Of a stretch of 64,000 bases of DNA, positions 44,112-53,174 are shown one piece after another. Within the stretch, counting starts at the first letter, position 1, and each line of letters opens with the position of its first letter. The stretch is from Rhodoferax ferrireducens T118 (GTDB lineage: Bacteria > Pseudomonadota > Gammaproteobacteria > Burkholderiales > Burkholderiaceae_C), in assembly GCF_000013605.1 (NCBI RefSeq), contig NC_007908.1:620001-684000 (forward strand), read 5' to 3'. A model generated the notes under the pieces. It worked only from the letters and a program-made list of their open reading frames with translations, did no database searches and was not told the DNA's origin. Position numbers and translations under genes: made by a program.

Positions 44112-44416
44112 GGTCTCGGAGTCTTTGTGTCGTGGACGTTGCGCAGCAACTGATCGAAATAATTGTGCCAAATCTCGCGCGCGGTATCGATCGGGCTGTC
44201 GAGCAGGTTGCGGCGCCGATTGTCGTCGTAGGCCTGACGCTTGGCCGCATCGGAGAGCACTTCATAAGCCTCCTGCACGGCACGAAAGCGCGCGGGGGCG
44301 CTTGCTGCCGCGTTGCGGTCGGGGTGGTGCAGCGAGGCCTGTTGGCGAAAGGCTTTCTTGATGGCGGCCAGCGTCGCATCGCTGCGCAGGCCCAGAGTGG
44401 CGTAGTGGTCGGTCAT
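44108..44416 (-). CDS. J-domain (DnaJ-like) protein
   Basis: 102-residue protein consisting of a J domain (residues 1-70) and a short tail, without the Gly/Phe region or zinc finger of DnaJ. The HPD motif that stimulates Hsp70 ATPase is at residues 31-33 (SLHHPDRNA). It heads a four-gene minus-strand operon, directly coupled to the next gene by an ATGA overlap. It is likely a specialised DnaK co-chaperone; its clients might be the downstream products. Confidence 0.9.
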   Translation of the reverse strand: MTDHYATLGLRSDATLAAIKKAFRQQASLHHPDRNAAASAPARFRAVQEAYEVLSDAAKRQAYDDNRRRNLLDSPIDTAREIWHNYFDQLLRNVHDTKTPRP

Positions 44417-44447
44417 GCGTGCTTTGAGGGTCTGAAGGCGCTCTGGT

Positions 44448-46337
44448 TCAGATGGCCGAGAGTTCTTCCCAGCGGGTCAGAGCCGCCAGCAGTTCCGCAT
44501 CAATCGCCGCGTCGCGCGCATAAAGTTCAGTCGCGCGCGCCGGGTCTTTGGCATAGAGGTTGGCGTCGGTCAGGGTGGCGCGCAGGGCAGCCTGCTCCTG
44601 CTCCAGGACGTCAATTCTGGCCTGCAGCGTGTCAACTTCGCGCTGCGCCTTGTTGCTGAGTTTTTGTGCCGTCACGGTTTTCGTGTTGTCGCTGGACTTG
44701 GTGTTTTTTTGGCCTCTAGCCCCCGTCTGTTGTGCGTTAACAGCTATTGAAATGGTAGCATTCTGAATTTCTTTGCTGCGTTTGGATTGCAGCAGCCAGT
44801 CCTGCACGCCACCCTCGTATTCGCGCCACAGCCCGTCGCCCTCAAAGGCAATGGTGCTGGTCACCACGTTGTCCAGGAAGGTGCGGTCATGGCTGACCAG
44901 AAACACGGTGCCGGCGTAGTTCTGCAGCAGTTCTTCCAGCAGTTCCAGCGTTTCAATGTCCAGATCGTTGGTCGGCTCATCGAGCACCAGCACATTGGCG
45001 GGACGGGCAAACAGGCGCGCCAGCAGCAGCCGGTTGCGCTCCCCACCGGAGAGCGAGCGCACGGGCGAGTTGGCGCGTGCCGGTGAGAACAGAAAGTCGC
45101 CCAGGTAGCTTTTGACGTGCTTGCGCTGGTTGCCAATTTCGATCCACTCGCTGCCCGGGCTGATGAAGTCCACCAGCGTGGCGTCGAGGTCGAGCGCGTT
45201 GCGCATCTGGTCAAAGTAGGCGACCTGCAGGTTGGTGCCCTGGCGAATCTTGCCGCTGTCCGGTACCAATTCGCCCAGAATCAGCTTGAGCAAGGTCGTC
45301 TTGCCCGCGCCATTGGGGCCGAGCAAGCCGATTTTGTCGCCGCGCAAAATGGTGGCCGAAAAGTCCTTGATGATGACTTTGTCGCCGAAGGACAGGCTGG
45401 CCTGCGTCAACTCGGCCACCAGCTTGCCACTCAAGCCACCGGACGCCACGTCCATTTTGACCTTGCCGACGGCTTCGCGGTGCGCCTTGCGGCTGGCACG
45501 CAGGTTTTCCAGGCGCACGATGCGGCTCTCGCTGCGGGTGCGCCGCGCTTCGACACCCTTGCGAATCCAGATTTCTTCTTGCGCCAGCAGCCGGTCGGCC
45601 TTGGCGCTGATGACCGCTTCTTGCGCCAGCTGCTCCTCTTTGAGAATCTGGTAGCGGGCGTAATTGCCCTCATACGAGCGCAGAATGCCCCGGTCCAGCT
45701 CAATGATGCGGGTCGCGACCCGGTCCAGAAAACTCCGGTCATGGGTGATGGCGACGACGCTGCCCTTGAAGCCGATCAGCAGGTCTTCCAGCCATTCGAT
45801 CGAGTCCAGATCGAGGTGATTGGTGGGTTCATCGAGCAGCAGCACGTCCGGTTGCGCTACCAGGGCCTGCGCCAGCGCGACCCGTTTCTTGGTGCCGCCC
45901 GAGAGTGTGCCGACGATGTCGTTTTCGTTCAGATGCAGGCGGTGCAGCGTTTCGGTGACGCGCTGCTCCCAGTTCCAGCCGCCTTGCGCTTCAATCTGGC
46001 TTTGCAGGGCATCGAGATCGCCAACCCCCTCGCAATATTGATCAATCAGGGCGATAACCCCCGCGATACCTGCACTAGCAGCTACAAAAACAGTAGCATC
46101 CTGATCGAGCTGCGGCTCCTGCGCCACATACGCCAGGCGCAGGTTTTGCTGCAACTGCAGGACGCCGTCGTCGGCCTTTTCGAGCCCGGCCAGGATTTTC
46201 AAAAATGATGTTTTGCCCGTGCCGTTGCGCCCGATCAGGCCGACGCGTTCGCCCGTCTCCAGGGCAAAGTCGGTGTGATCGAGCAGGGGAACATGGCCGA
46301 AAGCCAGCTGCGCGTTGAGAAAGGTAATTAATGCCAT
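44448..46337 (-). CDS. uup: ABC-F ATPase of the Uup type
   Basis: 629-residue soluble protein with two ABC cassettes. Walker A motifs are GRNGTGKTSF (about residue 35) and GPNGAGKTTLL (about 340), with signatures LSGGTKKRVALA and LSGGERNRLLLA, and a C-terminal coiled coil (QREVDTLQARIDVLEQEQAALRATL) as in Uup. ABC-F proteins act on ribosomes rather than as transporters. Two in-frame copies of the interspersed element add segments at about residues 81-98 and 526-546, the second in the linker before the coiled coil. Confidence 0.92.
   Translation of the reverse strand: MALITFLNAQLAFGHVPLLDHTDFALETGERVGLIGRNGTGKTSFLKILAGLEKADDGVLQLQQNLRLAYVAQEPQLDQDATVFVAASAGIAGVIALIDQYCEGVGDLDALQSQIEAQGGWNWEQRVTETLHRLHLNENDIVGTLSGGTKKRVALAQALVAQPDVLLLDEPTNHLDLDSIEWLEDLLIGFKGSVVAITHDRSFLDRVATRIIELDRGILRSYEGNYARYQILKEEQLAQEAVISAKADRLLAQEEIWIRKGVEARRTRSESRIVRLENLRASRKAHREAVGKVKMDVASGGLSGKLVAELTQASLSFGDKVIIKDFSATILRGDKIGLLGPNGAGKTTLLKLILGELVPDSGKIRQGTNLQVAYFDQMRNALDLDATLVDFISPGSEWIEIGNQRKHVKSYLGDFLFSPARANSPVRSLSGGERNRLLLARLFARPANVLVLDEPTNDLDIETLELLEELLQNYAGTVFLVSHDRTFLDNVVTSTIAFEGDGLWREYEGGVQDWLLQSKRSKEIQNATISIAVNAQQTGARGQKNTKSSDNTKTVTAQKLSNKAQREVDTLQARIDVLEQEQAALRATLTDANLYAKDPARATELYARDAAIDAELLAALTRWEELSAI
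44703..44762 (-). repeat. Interspersed element copy 10, inside uup
   Basis: Copy in the sense strand of uup, read as ATA GCT ... ACG GGG GCT AGA GGC CAA, giving IAVNAQQTGARGQ. Plus strand: GGCCTCTAGCCCCCGT then GTTAACAGCTATTGAAATGGTAGC. Confidence 0.85.
46050..46099 (-). repeat. Interspersed element copy 11, inside uup
   Basis: Second sense copy in uup, read GTA GCT GCT ... GCG GGG GTT, giving VAASAGIAGV, in the same codon frame as copy 10. Its left end GCTACTGTTTTTGTAGC is a near-perfect hairpin. The right half is diverged. Confidence 0.75.
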
Positions 46338-46373
46338 AGGGGGAGGATTATCCTGCCCCCTGAATAACCTGGC

Positions 46374-46829
46374 TTAAACGTCTTTTGGCGGGCGCGCAAA
46401 CTTGAGAATACGCGTGGCCAGCAGGGTCTCGCAAAAAAAGCACAGCAGCGCCGCCAGGAAAAAAAGAACCCCCGACAGAAAACAGAAGGTTGCGACGCGA
46501 TAAATCTGCAACTCAGTCGTTTCACCGAGAAACAGGACCACGATGGTCAGGCCGATCAAAATGGCGCAGAAGGTCAGCAGCGCAATGCAGGCATTGACCA
46601 GCGCGCCGCGTTTGCGCAAGCGTGCCAGCTCGGTGTATTCCGCCGCCATGGGCTTGTCCGCCGGGGCCGCTTCGATCCGATCTTCCAGCAGGCGGGCGCG
46701 GTCGATGATGCGCGCCAGCCGCCCCGCCACCGCGCCAATCATGCCGGACACGGCGGTGAGCAGAAAGACCGGGGCGACGGCAAGCTGAATGCCATGCGAG
46801 ATCGTGGCGAGATCAGTGGTGAAAAACAT
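46374..46829 (-). CDS. DUF2721 membrane protein
   Basis: 151-residue membrane protein with three hydrophobic helices (near residues 13-37, 79-102 and 112-135). The GMIGAVAGRLARIIDRARLLEDRI segment and the later helical hairpin match the DUF2721 family of unknown function. It is downstream of the HAD gene on the same strand, 73 bases away. Confidence 0.85.
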   Translation of the reverse strand: MFFTTDLATISHGIQLAVAPVFLLTAVSGMIGAVAGRLARIIDRARLLEDRIEAAPADKPMAAEYTELARLRKRGALVNACIALLTFCAILIGLTIVVLFLGETTELQIYRVATFCFLSGVLFFLAALLCFFCETLLATRILKFARPPKDV

Positions 46830-46902
46830 GGCGCTTCGCTTGGTTAGGCTGGGTTAGGGGCGCTGCCTGGATCGGCTGCAGGCTTGGCCGCAAAACCGCA
46901 TA

Positions 46903-47754
46903 TTAACCGCGCGCATCGAGGATGGCGCGCGCCACTTCGGCGAAACCGGCGCCGCGTTCACTGCGGGTGATGTAGCGCGGCTGGTGCGTCAGCTCGGATG
47001 CAAAGCGCAGGATGTTGGCGACACCGACACTGTGCCTGAAATGCTGAAACATCAATTGGTCATTGGTGGAATCACCCACATACACCCATTGATCCCGTTC
47101 GGCATCCAGATCACGCCCGAACAATTCGCGCACGATCCAGCGCGCGCCCTCAAGCTTGTTGTGGCTGCCAAACCAGCCGTTGATGTGGATGCTGCTCACA
47201 GAAGCGTTCATGCCGGCGGCCCGCATGATGGCCACCACCCGGGCAATCTGGTCCGGCGGCAGGTGGGCAAATTCGCTGTGGTCAATGGCGATGTCGGTCT
47301 CGCGGCCGGGCGAGTCTTGTGACAAGCTGGTGCCGGGTACGTCGTGCAGCACCTGGGTTGCAACTTGCTGCAGACGGGTGAAGTGGCTGGCGCGCGTGGC
47401 GTCTGACTCTTGATACAGTTTTGATAGCTGCATGCCTTTATTCCACGGGGGCTGCAGGCTGATTTGGCATAAATTGGCAAAGGCAAAGGCGACCGCGCCG
47501 TTTTCTGCCACGATGGCATCCACCGGCCAGGGTGCGATGCCGTGCGCCGGGTCGCCGTTGGCAAACGGCTCGCACCAGCCAATCGGCCGCCCGGTGATGG
47601 GGATCACATGCAAGCCGGCCGCTTTCAAGCGGGTCAGCGCCTGCAGCGCATCTGGCGTGATGGCGCCGTCTGTCGTTAGCGTGTCGTCGATGTCGGTGAA
47701 GACACCAATGAGCTGGCGGCGGTCTTGTTGGGGCCAGGAAGCAAGCGCCTTCAT
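46903..47754 (-). CDS. HAD-superfamily hydrolase, mannosyl-3-phosphoglycerate phosphatase type
   Basis: 283 residues from the ATG at 47754. HAD motif I FTDIDDTLT with the nucleophilic Asp, motif II ITGRPIGW, and motif IV VGDSTNDQLMF are all present. The large C2-type cap fits sugar-phosphatases such as MPGP or sucrose-phosphatase-like enzymes. Substrate not known. A copy of the interspersed element lies antisense inside the gene (around residues 94-115, NLCQISLQPPWNKGMQLSKL) without breaking the frame. Confidence 0.85.
   Translation of the reverse strand: MKALASWPQQDRRQLIGVFTDIDDTLTTDGAITPDALQALTRLKAAGLHVIPITGRPIGWCEPFANGDPAHGIAPWPVDAIVAENGAVAFAFANLCQISLQPPWNKGMQLSKLYQESDATRASHFTRLQQVATQVLHDVPGTSLSQDSPGRETDIAIDHSEFAHLPPDQIARVVAIMRAAGMNASVSSIHINGWFGSHNKLEGARWIVRELFGRDLDAERDQWVYVGDSTNDQLMFQHFRHSVGVANILRFASELTHQPRYITRSERGAGFAEVARAILDARG
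47411..47474 (+). repeat. Interspersed element copy 12, inside the HAD gene (antisense)
   Basis: Copy opposite to the coding strand: TTGATAGCTGCATGCC then CACGGGGGCTGCAGGCTGATTT. The gene stays open through it. Confidence 0.8.
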
Positions 47755-47780
47755 GGGTTCGATCGTCGCTTGCCCCTGCG

Positions 47781-49412
47781 TCAAGCCGCGCTTTGCAGCG
47801 CCAAGCCGGCGTGCTCGCGCAGCGGGTGAAAGTGGATTTTCGGAAAACGCTCCTGCGCCAGGCGCACGTCGTAGGGGCTGGTGCACAAGTAGGCCAGCGT
47901 GTCGGCGGCATCACGCGCCATGCGCTGCGGGTAGGCGTGGACGAATTCTTTCAGCTCTGCCGGTGAGTCAGCGGTGATCCAGCGCGCGCCGGTGTACTGG
48001 CTTGCTTCCAGGCGGATGTCGGCATCGTATTCCCCCTTCAGGCGGTGCTGCACCACTTCAAACTGCAATTGGCCGATGGCCCCGAGCAGCATATTGCCGC
48101 CCATCTCGGGCCGGAACACCTGAATGGCGCCTTCCTCACCGAGCTGAGCCAGTCCCTGCTGCAATTGTTTGGTGCGCAGCGGGTTTTTCAGCACCACGGT
48201 CATGAACATCTCGGGCGCAAAAAACGGCAAACCCGTGAACAGCAGGTTGACAGAGCCATCGGTGATGGTGTCGCCCAGTTGCACGCCGCCGTGCGTGGTA
48301 AAGCCCACGATGTCCCCGGCGTAGGCTTCTTCGACCGCCTCGCGGCGTTGGCTCATGAAGGTCACCACGCTGGTGGGGCGCAGTTCCTTGCCGGTGCGCA
48401 TCACCTTGAGCTTCATGCCCGGCGAGTACTTGCCCGAGGCGATGCGCACAAAGGCGATGCGGTCGCGGTGGTTCGCATCCATATTGGCCTGCACCTTGAA
48501 TACCACGCCGGAGAACGCATCGTCTTCGGGTTGCACCTGCTTGATGACGGGCTGTTTGTTGACGATGAAGGAGCTGGTGCGCGGACCCGGCGACGGCGCC
48601 AGGTCCACCAGGGCGTCCAGCACTTCCATCACGCCAAAGTTGTTCACGCCGGAGCCAAAAAACACCGGGGTTTGTTTTCCGGCCAGAAAGGCTTCGCGGT
48701 CAAAGGCGGGCGAGGCTCCGGTGGCCAGTTCCATGCTCTCCAGCGCCGTGTCCCACTCGCTGCCAAAGCGGGCTTTGAGGGCCGCCGGGTCAGACAAGGG
48801 CATGGCGTCAAAGTCGTGCGGCAAGCGCTCGCTACCCGATTCGAACACCGTCATGACCTGCGTGCGCAGGTTGATGATGCCGCCAAAGGTCTTGCCCTGG
48901 CCCACCGGCCAGGTCATGGGCACGCAGGGCATGCCGAGTTCACGCTCGACTTCGTCCAGAATGTCCAGTGGATCGCGCACCTCGCGGTCCATCTTGTTGA
49001 TGAAGGTGATGATGGGCGTGTCGCGCTGGCGGCAGACCTCGATCAGGCGGCGGGTTTGCGACTCCACGCCGTTGGCCGCGTCAATCACCATCAGCGCCGA
49101 GTCCACGGCGGTCAGCACGCGGTAGGTGTCCTCGGAGAAGTCTTTGTGGCCGGGCGTGTCGAGCAGATTGATGACATGGTCGCGGTAGACCATTTGCATC
49201 ACGCTGGAGGCCACCGAAATGCCGCGCTGCTTCTCGATTTCCATCCAGTCGCTGGTGGCGTGGCGCGTGGCCTTGCGCGCTTTCACCGAGCCGGCGATCT
49301 GGATCGCGCCCGAGAACAGCAACAGCTTTTCGGTCAGCGTGGTCTTGCCCGCGTCGGGGTGGGAAATGATGGCAAAGGTGCGGCGGCGGCGGGTTTCGGC
49401 AGTGTAGGACAC
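47781..49412 (-). CDS. prfC: Peptide chain release factor 3
   Basis: 543-residue translational GTPase that recycles RF1 and RF2. GTPase motifs are SHPDAGKTTLTEK (G1), DTPGHKDFSEDTYR (G3) and NKMDRE (G4), near the N-terminus, followed by the RF3-specific RGISVASSVMQM segment and domains II-III. Length is normal. It is 27 bases upstream of the HAD gene on the same strand. Confidence 0.96.
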   Translation of the reverse strand: MSYTAETRRRRTFAIISHPDAGKTTLTEKLLLFSGAIQIAGSVKARKATRHATSDWMEIEKQRGISVASSVMQMVYRDHVINLLDTPGHKDFSEDTYRVLTAVDSALMVIDAANGVESQTRRLIEVCRQRDTPIITFINKMDREVRDPLDILDEVERELGMPCVPMTWPVGQGKTFGGIINLRTQVMTVFESGSERLPHDFDAMPLSDPAALKARFGSEWDTALESMELATGASPAFDREAFLAGKQTPVFFGSGVNNFGVMEVLDALVDLAPSPGPRTSSFIVNKQPVIKQVQPEDDAFSGVVFKVQANMDANHRDRIAFVRIASGKYSPGMKLKVMRTGKELRPTSVVTFMSQRREAVEEAYAGDIVGFTTHGGVQLGDTITDGSVNLLFTGLPFFAPEMFMTVVLKNPLRTKQLQQGLAQLGEEGAIQVFRPEMGGNMLLGAIGQLQFEVVQHRLKGEYDADIRLEASQYTGARWITADSPAELKEFVHAYPQRMARDAADTLAYLCTSPYDVRLAQERFPKIHFHPLREHAGLALQSAA

Positions 49413-49542
49413 AAGAATTCCAGAAATGGGTCAGAGCGCGCGCATCCTGCGTCAGAACCCGACGATAGCCCGGTCTGTCATGCGGCGCGGCGCATGCGGG
49501 CGAGTGCCCGGATGCGTCTGATTTTACCGGAGGCGGCTGAGG

Positions 49543-50313
49543 CTAGCCGCCCTCGGCGTGGCGGGCATACATTTTCTGCATGCCGCCGATCCAGCGTTCG
49601 TAGTCCTGGCCCTTGTTGCGGAAGTATTGCGCCACCTCGGGGTGCGGCAGCACCAGGAATTTGTCGCTCAACATGGTGCTGATCACGTCGTTCGCCACCT
49701 GCTCGGGAGAAATGATGCTGTCGTGCGAGGCCGAGCCGCCGTCGCCAGTGAGCATATCGGTCTGCACCGCCTGCGGGCACAGGCACGACACCCGCACGCC
49801 CTTGCGGCCATAGGCAATGCGCAGCCATTCGGCAAAAGCCACCGCAGCGTGTTTGGTCACGGCGTAAGGGGCGGACTCCACAATCGTCAGCAGCCCGGCG
49901 GCGGAGGCCGTGACCAGAAAGAAGCCGTCGCCACGCGCCACCATCTCCGGCACCACGGCGCGTGCGGCCCAGACGTGGGCCATGCTGTGGATCTGCCACA
50001 TCCGGTTCCACAACGCATCGTCCAGGTCCAGGCCGCCCATGTTGCCGAGGATGCCGGCATTGGAGATATAGGCATCGACCTGCCCGTAGTGCTGGCGCGT
50101 CGTCGCCACCAGGGCCTGGATGTCGGCCTCCTGGCTGACGTCGCAGCGCACGGCCAGACCCTTGATGTCGCGGGCCACGGCTTGGGCACGCTCGAAGTTG
50201 AGGTCGGCCACCACCACGGCGCGTGCACCATCTGCCGCAAAGCGCTGCGCAATCGCACGGCCGATCCCGCTGGCGCCGCCGGTCACGATGGCGACTTTGT
50301 TCCTTATGTCCAT
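49543..50313 (-). CDS. Short-chain dehydrogenase/reductase
   Basis: 256 residues from the ATG at 50313, chosen because a perfect RBS (GGAGG) lies seven bases upstream. The Rossmann motif TGGASGIG is at the N-terminus and the catalytic Tyr-Lys pair is in YAVTKHA. Substrate is unknown; the family is too broad to say more. It is not tightly linked to its neighbours. Confidence 0.9.
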   Translation of the reverse strand: MDIRNKVAIVTGGASGIGRAIAQRFAADGARAVVVADLNFERAQAVARDIKGLAVRCDVSQEADIQALVATTRQHYGQVDAYISNAGILGNMGGLDLDDALWNRMWQIHSMAHVWAARAVVPEMVARGDGFFLVTASAAGLLTIVESAPYAVTKHAAVAFAEWLRIAYGRKGVRVSCLCPQAVQTDMLTGDGGSASHDSIISPEQVANDVISTMLSDKFLVLPHPEVAQYFRNKGQDYERWIGGMQKMYARHAEGG

Positions 50314-50650
50314 GAATACCTCCTGTTGGGGAACGCGAGTGTCAGTCCTTGCGCCCCTCTGGTCTGCCACGCAGGCGACACACGGGCCCTTGCCTGTTTT
50401 GGTTGGGTGAGCGGGAATGCCAACAAGTCTGGCTTCAATGACTTCTCCGGGGCCAGGACCCGCGATCGTCCAGAAACCGGGGGGCAGACGAATGTCGCGG
50501 AATGCTGCGTGAGACGGGATGCTGATAACCAGCTGCATCATCGGAAGGGGGCATCCCTTCAGCCGCTGTTTCGCGGCGCGACATTCGCCTCTGAACGAAG
50601 CTGCCCCGATTGCCCTGAGCCGCCGCATCCTTCGATGGGCTTGAGCAGAT

Positions 50651-51784
50651 TCAGATCCTGCGCCGACCAGCTTTAACGCCCGCGAGGACGGCAAGTGCAG
50701 CCAGCATGAGCGCGTAGGTGCTTGGTTCTGGAACCGCGGTCAACACCCCAAACAGCCCGTGAGTTTCACCGTCGGGGCCAGCGGTGAAGTACAAGCTCTG
50801 GGTGCTTCCGCCAGCAACACCGTTCCCTGGTGCCAGGGCCCACAGTCCATCAATTGTGATCGGCTGATTGCTGGCGTCGAGAAGCTGCCCCAGGTACGCG
50901 GTACTCAAGGCATCGAACGCGCTGATTCGGCCGTCGCCGAAGTTGCCCACCAGCAATGCGCCTGCCAAAGAACCGAAGCTGCCCGGCGCGATGGCAAGGC
51001 CCCACGGTGCATTCAAGCTGCCTGCGCTGGCAACGCGGCCTAGCAGGTTGCCGTTGAGGTCGAAGCGATTGACCAAGCCAAGCCCTGCGCCTGCGACCTC
51101 ATCCTGTTGACTGGCGTCCTGTTGGGCATAGGTCACGAACAGGGTGCCGCCGAGGTTCTGCACGTTGAACGGCGCATAGCCGGCCGGAAGGTTGGGGTCG
51201 ACGAAACTCCCCGGCAGGGTCGGCGCTGCAGCGCTGCCCTTGAATACATCAATGGCGCCACTGCGGAAGTTGGCGGCGTAAAGGTAGTCGTTGCCTGCGG
51301 CTGTGCCAAAGGCCGCACCCTTGTAGACGTTCGCTGATGATGCGGGCACGAGAATTTCGGCCGTAGTGCCAAGCGCGCCGCGCCAGCCCGAAACAGTACC
51401 GTCCTCACTCACGAAGAGAAACCTGTCCGCGTTGAACCCCGTACCGCCGTTGAAAATCTGGCCCGTGACATTGCCGGCGCCCGGGATCGCAACGACTAAC
51501 GGGGTTTTCGCCGTGAGCTGGGTCGATGGATTCACCGAGTACAGGGTCGCGGTGCCGGCGCCATTAGAGGAAACCCAAAAAGGACTGCTGGGCGAATAGG
51601 AAAGCCCCCAGGCGTTCGTGAGCCCGGGGTCGGTGATCTGCGCTGGATGCGCGGTCTGATCGTCGGTCACAAGGTTGGTGACGGTGTACACGGGGGCCGC
51701 CATGGCCACGGAGATACAACTCAAGGCAGCAGAAAAGCCCAGCGCGCGTACTGAACGCACCCAAAAAGACATCGGATTTTTCAT
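50651..51784 (-). CDS. TIGR03118-type beta-propeller protein with PEP-CTERM sorting signal
   Basis: 377-residue exported protein. It has a signal peptide (to AMAAPVY, about residue 30), a body with repeated Asn-Gly/Trp-Gly motifs (TDPGLTNAWGLSYSPSSPFWVS, LNAPWGLAIAPGSFG) as in the TIGR03118 family, and a C-terminal VPEPSTYALMLAALAVLAG followed by RRR, the PEP-CTERM signal recognised by exosortase. It is divergent from a second PEP-CTERM gene and preceded by a good sigma-54-like site. Confidence 0.9.
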   Translation of the reverse strand: MKNPMSFWVRSVRALGFSAALSCISVAMAAPVYTVTNLVTDDQTAHPAQITDPGLTNAWGLSYSPSSPFWVSSNGAGTATLYSVNPSTQLTAKTPLVVAIPGAGNVTGQIFNGGTGFNADRFLFVSEDGTVSGWRGALGTTAEILVPASSANVYKGAAFGTAAGNDYLYAANFRSGAIDVFKGSAAAPTLPGSFVDPNLPAGYAPFNVQNLGGTLFVTYAQQDASQQDEVAGAGLGLVNRFDLNGNLLGRVASAGSLNAPWGLAIAPGSFGSLAGALLVGNFGDGRISAFDALSTAYLGQLLDASNQPITIDGLWALAPGNGVAGGSTQSLYFTAGPDGETHGLFGVLTAVPEPSTYALMLAALAVLAGVKAGRRRI

Positions 51785-51833
51785 GACTATCCTCGCAAAT
51801 ATCTGTACAAATTCGGGCAGAGGAAATTGCTCA

Positions 51834-51848
51834 GCAATTACCGGGCCA
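51834..51848 (-). promoter_or_regulatory. Sigma-54-like promoter before the TIGR03118 gene
   Basis: On the minus strand TGGCCC-GGTAA-TTGC, against the consensus TGGCAC-N5-TTGC; the GG and GC dinucleotides are at the required spacing of ten bases. It leaves a leader of about 40 bases to the ATG at 51784. Confidence 0.65.
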
Positions 51849-52093
51849 GACTCCCGCGCGAACTCCTTTTCTTATATGCATCAATGAGTTAAGAGAGAAG
51901 AAGAAAATTCTGCTGGGCTTGGTCTCGGCAATTTGTAAAGAAGCTCGACGGCCTTCACGGACGCGCTGCGCGCCTGCCCACGATGTTGATCGACTTGTTT
52001 TCGATGTCCACGACGACCATGCTTCGTCGGGAGTTTTTACACCTGGATCTCAGGAATTCTGTAATCCTCTGATTTGTATGAGATTTTTTTGGG

Positions 52094-52108
52094 TGGCTCG
52101 TTTGATGC
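52094..52108 (+). promoter_or_regulatory. Sigma-54-like promoter before the second PEP-CTERM gene
   Basis: TGGCTC-GTTTG-ATGC with invariant GG and GC ten bases apart. It is weaker than the other two sites in this window (TTGC is ATGC) but lies 57 bases before the ATG, at the expected distance. Confidence 0.5.
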
Positions 52109-52165
52109 TTTGGCCAAGAGTCCTCGAAAACTCAGCCGACAAGACCGCACTGAAAGGAGCCGATC

Positions 52166-53038
52166 ATGGACTCGAACTGGCGTTTCGCAACACGCGTCTG
52201 CACTGTTTCTGCTCTTCTGGGCCTGGTTGGCTGCCTGACGGCTTTTCAGGTTGCTGCAACGCCGTTCATCTTCAACACCGGAAACGTGGACGGGAAAATC
52301 GCCACCGCGTCGCGCCCTGCAGATGCAGGAAAGAGCGAAATCGAGTCGGCGGACGATTTCGTCATCACCAGTTCGACCACAATCAACAGCGCCACGTTCA
52401 CCGGCTTGCTCACCAGCACAGGCGGCCTGACGCCGACGGTAGGTGACGTCAGGGTCGAGATTTACCATGTGTTTCCCAAGGACTCAGCAATACCGCCGTC
52501 GGGTAACGTGCCGACGCGGGTCAACTCGCCCTCGGACGTCACCTTTCGCGACTTCGATGCGGTGTTGGGCGGGCTGACCTTCTCGACCTCGGTGCTAAGC
52601 AATAGCTTCACCGCCCTGAATTCGGTGATGACCGGTATAAACCCGGCCCCCAATCAGACGAACGGCGGCGAAGGCCCGGTCAATGGACAGGAGGTGACTT
52701 TCAGTGTCACGTTCACGACCCCGTTCGATTTGCCCGCGGACCATTACTATTTCGTGCCGCAGGTCCAGGTCACCGATGGCGAATTCCTCTGGTTGTCGGC
52801 GGCGAGGCCGATAGGGGCGACCGGCACGCCCTTCAGTCCGGACCTGCAGACGTGGATACGGAATGAAAACCTGGCGCCGGATTGGCTGCGGGTCGGAACG
52901 GACATCGTCGGCGGTGACCCGGCGCCCACATTCAACGCGGCGTTCTCACTCAACGGGCGCACGATTCCCGAGCCGGGCACTTTGGTGTTGCTGCTGCTTG
53001 GTCTTGCTGGCATCGTTTGGCGTCGGTTTAGCCAGTAG
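52166..53038 (+). CDS. PEP-CTERM sorting domain protein
   Basis: 290-residue secreted protein with a signal peptide (cleavage near residue 30, QVAATP) and a C-terminal IPEPGTLVLLLLGLAGIVWRR sorting segment, the PEP motif followed by a helix and basic residues. The body (from FIFNTGNVDGKI) is not a domain I recognise. Strong RBS (AAAGGAG). It should be processed by exosortase and is probably associated with the exopolysaccharide of this organism. Confidence 0.85.
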   Translation: MDSNWRFATRVCTVSALLGLVGCLTAFQVAATPFIFNTGNVDGKIATASRPADAGKSEIESADDFVITSSTTINSATFTGLLTSTGGLTPTVGDVRVEIYHVFPKDSAIPPSGNVPTRVNSPSDVTFRDFDAVLGGLTFSTSVLSNSFTALNSVMTGINPAPNQTNGGEGPVNGQEVTFSVTFTTPFDLPADHYYFVPQVQVTDGEFLWLSAARPIGATGTPFSPDLQTWIRNENLAPDWLRVGTDIVGGDPAPTFNAAFSLNGRTIPEPGTLVLLLLGLAGIVWRRFSQ

Positions 53039-53174
53039 CCGACACGGCAACGACACAAGCTGCGTTTTGGCCGGGGTTGCTTGTGCACCTGGCATTGGAT
53101 TTGAAGGTGAACTCTCCATCATGCTCACCGGCTCCAGTAGATTAAGTCCGGCCATTGCCCAAAAAATTTGATCA

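Larger units (their letters stand above)
51785..52165. other. Regulatory region between two divergent PEP-CTERM genes
   Basis: 381 bases with no supported gene. It holds two sigma-54-like promoters, one for each flanking gene, and the two RBSs. An activator site for an enhancer-binding protein would be expected here, but I cannot identify one. Confidence 0.6.

Noticed and set aside
48045..49682. Plus-strand open frame of about 545 codons opposite prfC
   Set aside because: It is the complement of prfC, which has all GTPase motifs. The antisense translation has no recognisable domain and is compositionally biased.
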